This document shows, in pieces, positions 9,222-16,878 of a stretch of DNA of 64,000 nt (position 1 is its first letter; each line of letters opens with the position of its first letter). The DNA is from Bacteroidota bacterium (GTDB lineage: Bacteria; Bacteroidota; Bacteroidia; Chitinophagales; Chitinophagaceae): the NCBI GenBank assembly GCA_018266775.1, contig JAFDZS010000011.1:503245-567244 (forward strand), read 5' to 3'. A program made the translations under genes and the position numbers. The notes below the pieces were generated by a model. The model made no database searches. It worked only from the letters and a program-made list of their open reading frames with translations, and was not told the origin of the DNA.

Positions 9222-9854
9222 TTATGTTTTCAATAGTGTAGCGAGATTGGCATTATCATTAAACACGGTTTTAATAGCATAGTCCAGGTTTAGGTTTTCC
9301 GACTGCTTTTCAAGCCAACTTTCTTTATTCCATTGTCTTGCCCGTGCACTGGTAAATAATTTCCACAAAATAAAAGTCCAGTTGCCTGGATTAAAGGGAT
9401 AACGCCATACTTCCCAAAATGCGGTAATACTATTCTTTTTTCCTGAAGGTGTGAGCACGATAAGTTTCCCGCCTGGTTTTAAAACCCGCAGCATTTCATC
9501 CAGCAAATAATTACGTGCCGGCGTATCCAGCAAAAATAAAAGGGAACAGATTGTAACCACATCAAAACTGGCATTAGCGAATACCAATGATTCATTTGGC
9601 TTTTGCAACTGGAATGTAAAGCCTTCGTGCTTTGCCTTTTGATTTGCCAAAGCAATATAGTTTTCATTAATATCGATACCAGTAAAAGCGATATCCAGTT
9701 TTTGTTCTATTATCAGTGCTGCCAGTTTCCCCGGCCCGGTACCCACGTCCAGAACATCTACTGTTGCTTTATTATAAGGAATTTCATCAATTACAGGCTG
9801 CAGCAATTGTGGATACCAGCCTGTTTCCTGTGCAATTAAAAATGGAGACCGCAT
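9222..9854 (-). CDS. Class I SAM-dependent methyltransferase
   Basis: 210 residues. Motif I is VLDVGTGPGKLAALI (about 35-49), followed by an acidic motif II in FTGIDINENYIALA and the later LRVLKPGGKLIVLTPSG strand typical of the Methyltransf_11 group. It transfers methyl from S-adenosylmethionine to an unknown small acceptor. It stands alone on the minus strand, downstream of prfB. Confidence 0.8.
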   Translation of the reverse strand: MRSPFLIAQETGWYPQLLQPVIDEIPYNKATVDVLDVGTGPGKLAALIIEQKLDIAFTGIDINENYIALANQKAKHEGFTFQLQKPNESLVFANASFDVVTICSLLFLLDTPARNYLLDEMLRVLKPGGKLIVLTPSGKKNSITAFWEVWRYPFNPGNWTFILWKLFTSARARQWNKESWLEKQSENLNLDYAIKTVFNDNANLATLLKT

Positions 9855-9930
9855 TGCAGCATTGTGTTTTCAATGCAGACGAACCAGCAGCCGTTTTGTT
9901 TTGATGCTTAAAAAAATAGTTGACATAAAA

Positions 9931-9956
9931 AAGGAAGACTAACTTTCGTCTTCCTT
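9931..9956 (-). terminator. prfB: Terminator overlapping the prfB stop codon
   Basis: Minus strand AAGGAAGAC and GTCTTCCTT form a 9-bp stem, followed by TTTTATG. The TAG stop codon (9941-9939) is at the loop edge, so the left arm encodes the last residues KEDE of RF2. Confidence 0.75.
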
Positions 9957-11031
9957 TTCGCTCATTAAATAGGCTTTGATAAAACCATCCAGTTCACCAT
10001 CCATGACCGGGCCAATATTGCCCACTTCAAAATCGGTGCGGTGGTCTTTGATCATTTTGTAGGGATGAAATACATAACTGCGGATCTGACTGCCCCATTC
10101 AATTTTTTTCTTTTTACTGTTGGCGGCATCTTTAATGGCATTCCGCTTCTGTAATTCCATTTCATACAGGCGGCTTTTCAGCATCTGCATAGCCAGTTCA
10201 CGGTTGCCGAGCTGGCTGCGGTCTTGCTGACACACCACTACAATACCTGTTGGGATGTGTGTCAACTGTACTTTAGTTTCTACTTTGTTTACATTCTGCC
10301 CGCCGGAGCCACCACTGCGTGATGTTTCCATTTTTACATCTGCAGGATTGATCTCAATATTGATAGTATCATCCACTAACGGGTAAACATACACGGAAAC
10401 AAATGAAGTGTGTCTTCTTGCGTTACTATCGAATGGAGAGATGCGTACCAGCCGGTGCACCCCGCTTTCACTTTTCAGAAAGCCGTAAGCAAACGGGCCT
10501 TCAAATTTATAGGTACAGGTTTTAATGCCTGCACCATCGCCCCATTGCCAGTCCATCTCGGTCACCGTCCAGCCCTGCTTTTCGCCATACATGCGGTACA
10601 TACGGGCCAGCATTTCTGCCCAGTCCTGGCTTTCGGTGCCGCCTGCACCGCTGTTGATCTGCATCATGGCAGGCAATTCATCTTCAGGTTCATTCAATGT
10701 ACTTTTGAATTCTGCCTCTTCAATTTTATTGATAGCATCATCATAAGCAACCTTGGTTTCCTCTTCGATGGCATCCCCAGCTTTCCAAAAATCGAATAAT
10801 ACGGCAAAATCTTCCACGGCAGCATTTACCTGCTGGTAGAGATCAGTCCAGTATTCATTTACTTTAATTTCTTTCAGAATGGAAGTGGCACGGACATTAT
10901 CGTCCCAAAATCCGGGGGAAAGTGATAATTGTTTGTCGTTAGCGATCTTTGCTTCTCGGTTATCGACGTCAAAGAAATCTCTTCAAAACCGTTGTGCGGT
11001 CTCTCAGAGCCTTAATCTGTTCTGTAGTCAT
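9939..11031 (-). CDS. prfB: Peptide chain release factor 2, expressed by +1 programmed frameshift
   Basis: RF2 recognises UGA and UAA and releases the peptide. The gene starts at ATG 11031 ([19 protein letters not shown]), meets in-frame TGA at codon 21 (10971-10969) inside CTTTGAC, and continues in the +1 frame as [12 protein letters not shown] to 9939, giving about 363 residues. The codon-recognition tripeptide SPF is seen in RISPFDS and the catalytic GGQ in [14 protein letters not shown]. This is the classic autoregulatory circuit: low RF2 lets the ribosome slip past its own UGA. The E. coli-type AGGGGG stimulator before the slip site is absent; only the weak GAAGAGA is there. Confidence 0.96.
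10968..10974 (-). promoter_or_regulatory. prfB: +1 programmed frameshift site CTTTGAC of prfB
   Basis: CTT-TGA-C on the minus strand, with the UGA in the zero frame at codon 21. Both flanking frames encode conserved RF2 sequence, which rules out a chance stop codon. Confidence 0.93.
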
Positions 11032-11076
11032 GCCGCGAAAGTACGAAAGGTTTTTTAAACGGGGAAAGTTGAGGGG

Positions 11077-11257
11077 AATGGTGAAGTGTGAGGCGTTAGA
11101 CGTGAGGCGTGAATCGTGAGGCGTGAAGCGTGAGTCGGAAACCCTCTATGGAAATTGACCATTCACGATTCACCGTTGACGATCCCCGATTCACGACTCA
11201 CGATTCACGCCTCACGATTCCCGACTCACGCCTCACGACTCACGATTAAGGATTCAC
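11077..11257. repeat. Long inverted heptamer repeat H3
   Basis: Left arm (11077-11137) is a chain of GTGAGGC, GTTAGAC, GTGAGGC, GTGAATC, GTGAGGC, GTGAAGC, GTGAGTC in exact 7-base steps; right arm (11155-11257) carries the complementary units (ATTCACG, ACTCACG, CCTCACG). It lies between prfB and the YceI gene. The most regular member of this family in the window. Confidence 0.75.
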
Positions 11258-11260
11258 TCA

Positions 11261-11292
11261 AAAAAAATCCCGCTGGTGGAGCCAGCAGGATT
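11261..11292 (-). terminator. Terminator after the YceI gene
   Basis: Minus strand ATCCTGCTGG-CTCCA-CCAGCGGGAT (one G-T wobble) followed by TTTTTTT. Confidence 0.85.
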
Positions 11293-11311
11293 GTATATAA
11301 GTAAAGGTTGT

Positions 11312-11860
11312 TTATTTGAAAGATGCCGCAACGGTGATATTAGGATCGGTATTTACTTTACCAGCGCCAATTGCCGGGCCAGCTACGCCATAGTCAGCCA
11401 GCTTAATGCTGAAATCTGCTGCAGTTGTAATTACGCCGCCTGCTACGGTAATTTTTGCAGTTGTGCTTAATGGTTTTGTCACACCATGCAGTGTTAAGTC
11501 GCCGGTTATGGTTGCAGTATAAGCACCATCAGTTCCAAGTTTTACTTCGCTGAGGTTGCTGATCTTGCCCTTAAAGGTTGCTGTTGGAAATTTATCGCTG
11601 TCCATCCAGGTGCTGCTGTTAAAATGTTCCTGCATTTTTGGGTTGGCAAAAGAAAAACTTTTTACCTGTGCTTCAAATGCCACGGCACCAGATTTTGGGT
11701 CGATGCTGGCCACTACTGTTTTGTTATCACCTTTTGGCAATGCATCTAATTTAGTTGTTGCATCGAAGCTGATGGTAGCCGATGTGGTTGTTTTTTTCTT
11801 TTGGGCAAAAGTTGCACCAGCCATTACAACCAGGGAAAGGAAAAGAATTGTTTTTTTCAT
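11312..11860 (-). CDS. YceI family periplasmic lipid-binding-like protein
   Basis: 182 residues with a cleavable signal peptide (1-19, ending TFAQ) and a Lys/Thr-rich linker. The remainder is the YceI beta-barrel pattern: SISFDATTKL-like first strand, FNSSTWMDSDKFPTATFKGK in the middle, and GDLTLHGVTKPLSTTAKI, the hallmark LTLHGVTK segment. The family forms a lipocalin-like barrel that binds polyisoprenoids; the physiological role is not settled. It is followed by its own terminator and preceded (28 bases) by the OB-fold gene. Confidence 0.88.
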   Translation of the reverse strand: MKKTILFLSLVVMAGATFAQKKKTTTSATISFDATTKLDALPKGDNKTVVASIDPKSGAVAFEAQVKSFSFANPKMQEHFNSSTWMDSDKFPTATFKGKISNLSEVKLGTDGAYTATITGDLTLHGVTKPLSTTAKITVAGGVITTAADFSIKLADYGVAGPAIGAGKVNTDPNITVAASFK

Positions 11861-11896
11861 TTGTTTGATTTTATTGTTTTAAGAAAGTAATGCGGT

Positions 11897-12361
11897 TTAT
11901 TTTACTACAGCACTGCGTTTGAATTCCACTTTTTCTGCATCCAGTATTTCGCTGTATGTACCACCACTGCACGAGCCTTTTATTGCTACACTATCCCCCA
12001 CTTTTAATTGTCTGGCTTCCGCAAGGTGTTGCTGCTGAAAAGCAAAAATTACATATGAGCCACTGGTAGTATCGGTCATTTGAATGTTGATCGTTGTATC
12101 AGCTGGTTGCAATTCAGTTATCCTTCCGCGAACAGTAATGATCTTCTCGGTATATTTTTTATTGGCCAGGCTGTCATTTTTTTTAAACTCGTTTAAAAAA
12201 TCCATTGCACTTACAGTGTAATCAGATTTTGTATCAGCAGTATCATCATATTTTAAAGTAAACAGGTAGTATATAATAACAACCGCCGCTATCAAACCAA
12301 CACCACCGGTTATCAGTATCCATTTTAACCAGGGTTTCCTTTTTTTCTGAGCTTCTGCCAT
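11897..12361 (-). CDS. Membrane-anchored OB-fold protein (tRNA_anti-like)
   Basis: 154 residues. A basic N-terminus and one membrane helix (about 14-36) anchor it. Residues 45-150 read as the tRNA_anti-like OB fold (FKKNDSLANKKYTEKIITVRG start, then KVGDSVAIKGSCSGG and SEILDAEKVEF). The conserved CSG near the end is typical. Nucleic acid binding is only implied by the fold; the domain is probably outside the cytoplasm. Likely cotranscribed with the YceI gene. Confidence 0.68.
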   Translation of the reverse strand: MAEAQKKRKPWLKWILITGGVGLIAAVVIIYYLFTLKYDDTADTKSDYTVSAMDFLNEFKKNDSLANKKYTEKIITVRGRITELQPADTTINIQMTDTTSGSYVIFAFQQQHLAEARQLKVGDSVAIKGSCSGGTYSEILDAEKVEFKRSAVVK

Positions 12362-12544
12362 AAGTCTACCAGTTTAATATATTAAAGCAAATATACAATG
12401 TTTAAACATTAATTATTGAAATTCGCTGTCATTTTTTCAACATCTTTAACTTTTTCTTCGTTCAGCCCTGTCAATTGTTTTGCAATTACTGCGCCAAAGC
12501 GCTACTAATGAATGCTTAAAATACGATATTGCGTTTCTTTCGGT

Positions 12545-13153
12545 ATGAGCAATACAACAAAACGATATTTTATTGTGTACAAACCATTCAATATGGTATC
12601 ACAATTTGTCAGTCCGCATAAAGTGGGTTTACTCGGCGACCTGGATTTTGATTTCCCTGAGGGAACGCATGCTGTGGGGAGGCTCGACAATCATTCTGAA
12701 GGACTGCTGATTCTCACCACCGATAAAACGGTAACCCGCCGTTTATTTCTAAGCACCGAACCTCACCAGCGTACGTACCTTGTCCAAATCAATAATCGTC
12801 TTAGCACTGACAATCTTGAACGTTTGCGCAATGGTGTTGCTTTCAAAATTAAAAATGGTGAATGGTACACCACTTCTCATTGTGCTGTTGAGTTGGTCAG
12901 TACTCCTGAACAGTATTGCATGATTGCACCGGTAAAAATCATTCATCCGCCTTACACCTGGCTGCTGATCGCCTTAACCGAAGGCAAATATCACCAGGTT
13001 CGGAAAATGATCGGCGCCATTCATCACAAAGTAAAACGATTGATCCGGGTAAGTATCGAAGACCTGCAATTGGGCAATATGGAACCCGGCCAGGTAAAAG
13101 AAATGCATGCAACCGATTTCTTTCGCCTTTTGCATATACCCTATTCCGGGTAG
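12545..13153 (+). CDS. rRNA pseudouridine synthase, RsuA/RluE family
   Basis: 202 residues from ATG 12545, which begins SNTTKRYFIVYKPF; an in-frame ATG at 12512 would add 11 residues with no family match. The catalytic Asp lies in AVGRLDNHSEGLLILTTD, and KYHQVRKMIGAIHHKV is the conserved C-terminal motif. There is no S4 domain, as in RluE, which modifies 23S rRNA; the exact site is not predictable. Confidence 0.87.
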   Translation: MSNTTKRYFIVYKPFNMVSQFVSPHKVGLLGDLDFDFPEGTHAVGRLDNHSEGLLILTTDKTVTRRLFLSTEPHQRTYLVQINNRLSTDNLERLRNGVAFKIKNGEWYTTSHCAVELVSTPEQYCMIAPVKIIHPPYTWLLIALTEGKYHQVRKMIGAIHHKVKRLIRVSIEDLQLGNMEPGQVKEMHATDFFRLLHIPYSG

Positions 13154-13265
13154 TTTTCATAAAACTTGTTAAATTTTTTGCACATTTAACCGCACCCCAT
13201 TTTTTTTCCGCCCTGTGGCACTTAAATTGCTTTTAGTAAGTACCCATCACCTTAAACTTTTTTTT

Positions 13266-13526
13266 ATGAAACTGGAATTTTTTAAAAATGTGCAGTTCAC
13301 CAAACTTATCAAGGCCGAAGGCAGATTAAGAGAATTCAATTTCAGAAAACACCTGAATGATATGCGCAATAATGTTTGTTCAGTTAATGTAACTGACGAC
13401 AGGGGCAACCGCATCATTTTTGAAATGCAGAAATATGACAGCGGCTGGAAAATTGCGCAGTCACAACTGCCCATCTGGATTCTTGAAAACGAATCCAATT
13501 TTCAACAGGTTATAGAAGAGATGTAG
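13266..13526 (+). CDS. Small conserved hypothetical protein
   Basis: 86 residues from ATG 13266 (KLEFFKNVQFTKLIKAEGR); the frame extends upstream to 13215 but that part looks non-coding. No signal peptide or membrane helix. It reads as a compact soluble alpha/beta protein (NNVCSVNVTDDRGNRIIFEM, then WKIAQSQLPIWI). Function unknown. Its TAG stop codon is the start of REP-like copy b. Confidence 0.65.
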   Translation: MKLEFFKNVQFTKLIKAEGRLREFNFRKHLNDMRNNVCSVNVTDDRGNRIIFEMQKYDSGWKIAQSQLPIWILENESNFQQVIEEM

Positions 13527-13548
13527 GAACATGCCTGCGGCGTGTTCA
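13523..13548 (+). repeat. REP-like palindrome, copy b
   Basis: GTAG then GAACATGCC-TGC-GGCGTGTTC. TAG at 13524-13526 is the stop codon of the 86-residue gene. Forms an inverted pair with copy c. Confidence 0.8.
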
Positions 13549-13565
13549 TTAAAATGATTTACCAA

Positions 13566-13600
13566 TAAAAATGGTTCAGCTAAAGCTGAACCGTTTTTAT
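13566..13600. terminator. Bidirectional terminator inside a REP pair
   Basis: GGTTCAGCT-AA-AGCTGAACC with AAAA to the left and GTTTTTA to the right, centred between inverted REP copies b and c and between convergent genes. Confidence 0.85.
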
Positions 13601-13626
13601 TGAACACGCCCAAGGTGTGTTCCTAC
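13601..13626 (-). repeat. REP-like palindrome, copy c (inverted)
   Basis: Minus strand GTAG then GAACACACC-TTG-GGCGTGTTC. TAG (13625-13623) is the stop codon of the dienelactone hydrolase gene. Confidence 0.8.
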
Positions 13627-14450
13627 TTAAATATTTTTGCAAAAAATTCCGTCATATCTTTCCACGATGCAGTATCTGCTGCTGCATTATAAGCAATGGG
13701 TAAATTAAATTTCTTCCCATTCTCTGTTGCTGCAGGGTTTGTGAATGCATGTGTGGCACCGGCATATTCTTTAAATGTATAATCAGCATGTATTGAATCC
13801 ATTTGTTTTTTAAAGGTGGCCACTTCCGCAGGTAACACAAACTTATCATCCGCACCGTGACAGGCCAGCACTTTTGCTTTCAGCAAATCTTTATTGGCGG
13901 GCACACCTGCAAGATTGCCATGAAAACTTACCACTCCATTCAGTGGTTCTCCCAGCCTTGCCATATTTAACACCATTGCACCGCCGAAGCAATACCCAAT
14001 GGCGGCAATTTTTGTAGTATCTGCCTGCGGATAAGTTTTTATTTTTGCCAATGCTGCATCAAAACGGCTTTTTGCCAATGCAGGATTTTGATACAATGGC
14101 ATGGCCAATGCCTGTGCTTCAGCAGGGTTGTTGCCCATTTTTCCATCGCCATACATATCCACACACATGGCCAGGTAACCTGAATCTGCCAATTGTTTTG
14201 CTCTCGATTTGGAGTAATCATTCAGCCCCCACCATTCATGTACAATCAGCACCACAGGGCGTTTAGCTGTTGAAGCAGAATCATACGCAACATAACCGGT
14301 TAGCTTGGTACTGTCTGTTCCATAACTCACCGCTTCGGTTTTGATGGCAACTGCTTTACTCATATTTTTTTCTGTTGATGCACTTTCTGTGCTGTTATTG
14401 CAGGCACTGAACAATATTGCTGCGCCGATGATCAAATGAATGGACTTCAT
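13623..14450 (-). CDS. Dienelactone hydrolase family lipoprotein
   Basis: 275 residues from ATG 14450 (KSIHLIIGAAILFSAC); an upstream ATG at 14468 would only lengthen the signal peptide. The lipobox FSAC predicts an anchored lipoprotein. The alpha/beta-hydrolase nucleophile is a cysteine in IGYCFGGAMVL, as in dienelactone hydrolases, with Asp in CHGADDKFV and His in ATHAFTNP completing the triad. It probably cleaves a lactone or ester in the periplasm; the substrate is unknown. Confidence 0.87.
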   Translation of the reverse strand: MKSIHLIIGAAILFSACNNSTESASTEKNMSKAVAIKTEAVSYGTDSTKLTGYVAYDSASTAKRPVVLIVHEWWGLNDYSKSRAKQLADSGYLAMCVDMYGDGKMGNNPAEAQALAMPLYQNPALAKSRFDAALAKIKTYPQADTTKIAAIGYCFGGAMVLNMARLGEPLNGVVSFHGNLAGVPANKDLLKAKVLACHGADDKFVLPAEVATFKKQMDSIHADYTFKEYAGATHAFTNPAATENGKKFNLPIAYNAAADTASWKDMTEFFAKIFK

Positions 14451-14530
14451 GATAATTAATTTAAACAATTAAACGGAGAATCTGCATTAAAGTTCAGCAA
14501 AAAAATAAAAACTAAAAAAGAATAACGGGG

Positions 14531-15598
14531 TTATTTGCCTTCAGGTTTTTCTTCGGGCTTTATGCGGGGGTCTAGAATAATGGTATGTACAAACAAAATC
14601 CGTTCTTCCTGAATCGCCACATCGGAGTTGATTGTTTTCATTCTTGAAAATGCGGGATCTGTACAGTTCATACAACCGAGTATCACCCCTGCCATTTTGA
14701 AATTAATTTTTCCGGTACTGTCTGCTGCCACCAAACCGGTTGTTGGCGAATTGCCGCCGCTGATTTCAAATGCAGCATCGTTCAGCATCCGCAACTGGTA
14801 CAGGCTCATACCAGGATGCACGCCACTGCGCAGGCGCCATTCATTTTCGGGAATATTATTTTCGTAAGTCATATTGGTTTCTGCCATTAATTCGCCACCA
14901 ATATAAATTTTAGAAAGATTGCAGTTATTCACTTCATCGCCCCACAAAAAAACTGCCTGCCTGCTGGTATTGGGAAAAAGAATGGAACATTTACCCAGTT
15001 TCATATCAGACAAATAATATACATCCTTCTTCACATTCTTATCGCCGAAATAAAAACGTAAACATTCATGAGAATTGAATGCTGATAAATCTTCTGCAAA
15101 AGAAATTTGTTTGGGCTTGGGCAATTCCTGTTTATGCAATACAAAAGTGTAATCTGCCGTGGAATCATCAATGGGTTTCCTGCTGATGCAAACCGTAAGA
15201 TCGTTATGCTGAAATAAACGCGGTGTGGCACTTAATGAATCTTTTTCTGTATTGCAGAAAAAACCCTGCGATTTTAATGTACTGAGTATCTTCCTGTATT
15301 CCGGTGTGGAAGTGGTATGATATGCCAATGAAAAATCTTCTTTGGTGGAAAAACTGGTGATGGAACGTTGAACAGGGAAACTATCGATTTTTATTTTAGA
15401 CCTGAATTCATAATCTCTTTGTACCGTATCTGTTTTATAATCGGTACCGGTAAATGCAAAACCCTTTTTAGCGATATAGCTTTCCGCTTTTTGTTTGCCC
15501 GCTGCGGCAAGATCAGCAACATCCAGCACGGCATTATCCTGCGCTGTGGAGCGGAGACTGTATGAGAGTAAGCAAATAAATAGTAGCAGTCTTTTCAA
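14531..15598 (-). CDS. Secreted hypothetical protein
   Basis: 355 residues. The N-terminus KRLLLFICLLSYSLRSTAQD is a clear signal peptide, but the first codon is TTG (15598), with no ATG in place, so TTG initiation is likely. No catalytic motif is recognised. The C-terminal third (NEWRLRSGVHPGMSLYQLRMLN, and the CMNC cysteine pair in VILGCMNCTDPAF) is notable: the GxHPGMSLxxL pattern recalls proteins that monitor envelope parameters, but this is a weak guess. It has no close operon partner. Confidence 0.65.
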   Translation of the reverse strand: MKRLLLFICLLSYSLRSTAQDNAVLDVADLAAAGKQKAESYIAKKGFAFTGTDYKTDTVQRDYEFRSKIKIDSFPVQRSITSFSTKEDFSLAYHTTSTPEYRKILSTLKSQGFFCNTEKDSLSATPRLFQHNDLTVCISRKPIDDSTADYTFVLHKQELPKPKQISFAEDLSAFNSHECLRFYFGDKNVKKDVYYLSDMKLGKCSILFPNTSRQAVFLWGDEVNNCNLSKIYIGGELMAETNMTYENNIPENEWRLRSGVHPGMSLYQLRMLNDAAFEISGGNSPTTGLVAADSTGKINFKMAGVILGCMNCTDPAFSRMKTINSDVAIQEERILFVHTIILDPRIKPEEKPEGK

Positions 15599-15805
15599 AA
15601 CAAAACTGGTTTAAGCGTATAGCTTCAGTATTAACTGAACTTGTTTAGTACTACATGTGTTTTATGGAGGCAATCTTCAGTGGGGGGTACGAAATTTAAC
15701 CTGGCTGCGGCTAATATTTGTATGACGAAAATAGGCAATTCTTCAACAACCACATAGTTTTCCGTCAAGTAATTTTTGCGCTAAATGTAATAACCGCTTA
15801 TCCGT

Positions 15806-16822
15806 TTAATACTGAAAATATATTTCTGTAGCGCCATATCCAAATTGTGGATGGTATTGGTTTACAAATGATTTCACTTCTTTTTTAAGGCGAAGCAGGT
15901 CATGAATTTCATCCCTGAGCTTACCCGTGCCCACTCCATGAATGATGGTCAACGCCGGTTGACGGTGGGCAATAGCCAGGTCGTAATACTTTTCAAAGGT
16001 TTTTAACTGCAGCGTAAGTATTTCAAAATTGCTGAGTTGTTTCCAGTTATCGGTTAGTTTTTCTATATGCAGGTCCACCACCGTTCTTGGCGTTTCCAGG
16101 TGTTCCCTTACCCTGGATGCATCGTACACCCTGTAGCCTGCATTGCCCAGCTTACTCAGGTCTACTTTTTCCTCTTCTTCCTTATCGGGATAAGTATCAA
16201 ATAATTTATACCCAAACGTGGCTTCATTTTTCAATTGAATTTCTTCTATCTTTTTAAAGATTTGTTTGCCCTTTAATTTTAATGATACTTCGTAGTAAGG
16301 CGCTTTCTTTTTATCAGGATCTTTTAATGCAAATTCAAAATCAAAACGGGGACTGTCGCTCAAATCTTCAAAATCTACATCGTGCACATAAAAATCAGAA
16401 CCCGGTTCAATGGTATTTTTTAACTGAAAGGCACTTCTGCCGCCAACCATTAAATCGTACGTGAAAGTGAATGCAGTATTGGTGTGATTAAGCAGGTGAA
16501 TTTTAAAACGCTCCACCACATCATCATCAAAAACATCTTTGCTGAATATGGGGAGAAAGGTTAATATCACGCCTTCGCCTTCCTTTGGTTGCGCTACGGC
16601 CTTTTCCCTGCGCACCTGGTCGATATACACTTTCTTTTTTTCAGGCGCCTTTTTTTGCGTAAACATTTTAAAATAGGGAAAATCAATTTGATCGTTATAG
16701 GCAGGGAAACGCACGCCACGCACTTCCACCATTACCATGTTTTCGTTCAGTATCTCCACCACTTTACCATCTTCATTGGTAAGGAGCACCACAATATTAT
16801 CGCCAACTTCGTATTTCATCAT
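15806..16822 (-). CDS. DUF2027 and Smr domain protein
   Basis: 338 residues starting MMKYEVGDNIVVLL, a small SH3-like barrel typical of DUF2027. The middle (about 90-230) is a beta-sandwich region with Lys/Glu stretches. The last 85 residues are an Smr domain: VDLHIEKL and IIHGVGTGKLRDEIHDLL carry the conserved HGxGxGxLR motif. Smr domains nick branched DNA or cleave RNA on stalled ribosomes; the role of this Bacteroidota-type architecture is unknown. Confidence 0.85.
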   Translation of the reverse strand: MMKYEVGDNIVVLLTNEDGKVVEILNENMVMVEVRGVRFPAYNDQIDFPYFKMFTQKKAPEKKKVYIDQVRREKAVAQPKEGEGVILTFLPIFSKDVFDDDVVERFKIHLLNHTNTAFTFTYDLMVGGRSAFQLKNTIEPGSDFYVHDVDFEDLSDSPRFDFEFALKDPDKKKAPYYEVSLKLKGKQIFKKIEEIQLKNEATFGYKLFDTYPDKEEEEKVDLSKLGNAGYRVYDASRVREHLETPRTVVDLHIEKLTDNWKQLSNFEILTLQLKTFEKYYDLAIAHRQPALTIIHGVGTGKLRDEIHDLLRLKKEVKSFVNQYHPQFGYGATEIYFQY

Positions 16823-16827
16823 ACAAA

Positions 16828-16856
16828 AATACGGAAGCTTTGGGCTTCCGTATCAA
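16828..16856 (-). terminator. Terminator after the amino acid permease gene
   Basis: Minus strand ATACGGAAGC-CCAAA-GCTTCCGTAT followed by TTTTG. Lies between the permease stop and the next gene on the same strand. Confidence 0.85.
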
Positions 16857-16878
16857 AGTCATGTGTATTAGTTCGTGA

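Noticed and set aside
10410..10799. 129-residue plus-strand ORF opposite prfB
   Set aside because: Overlaps the core of RF2 on the other strand; no family pattern.
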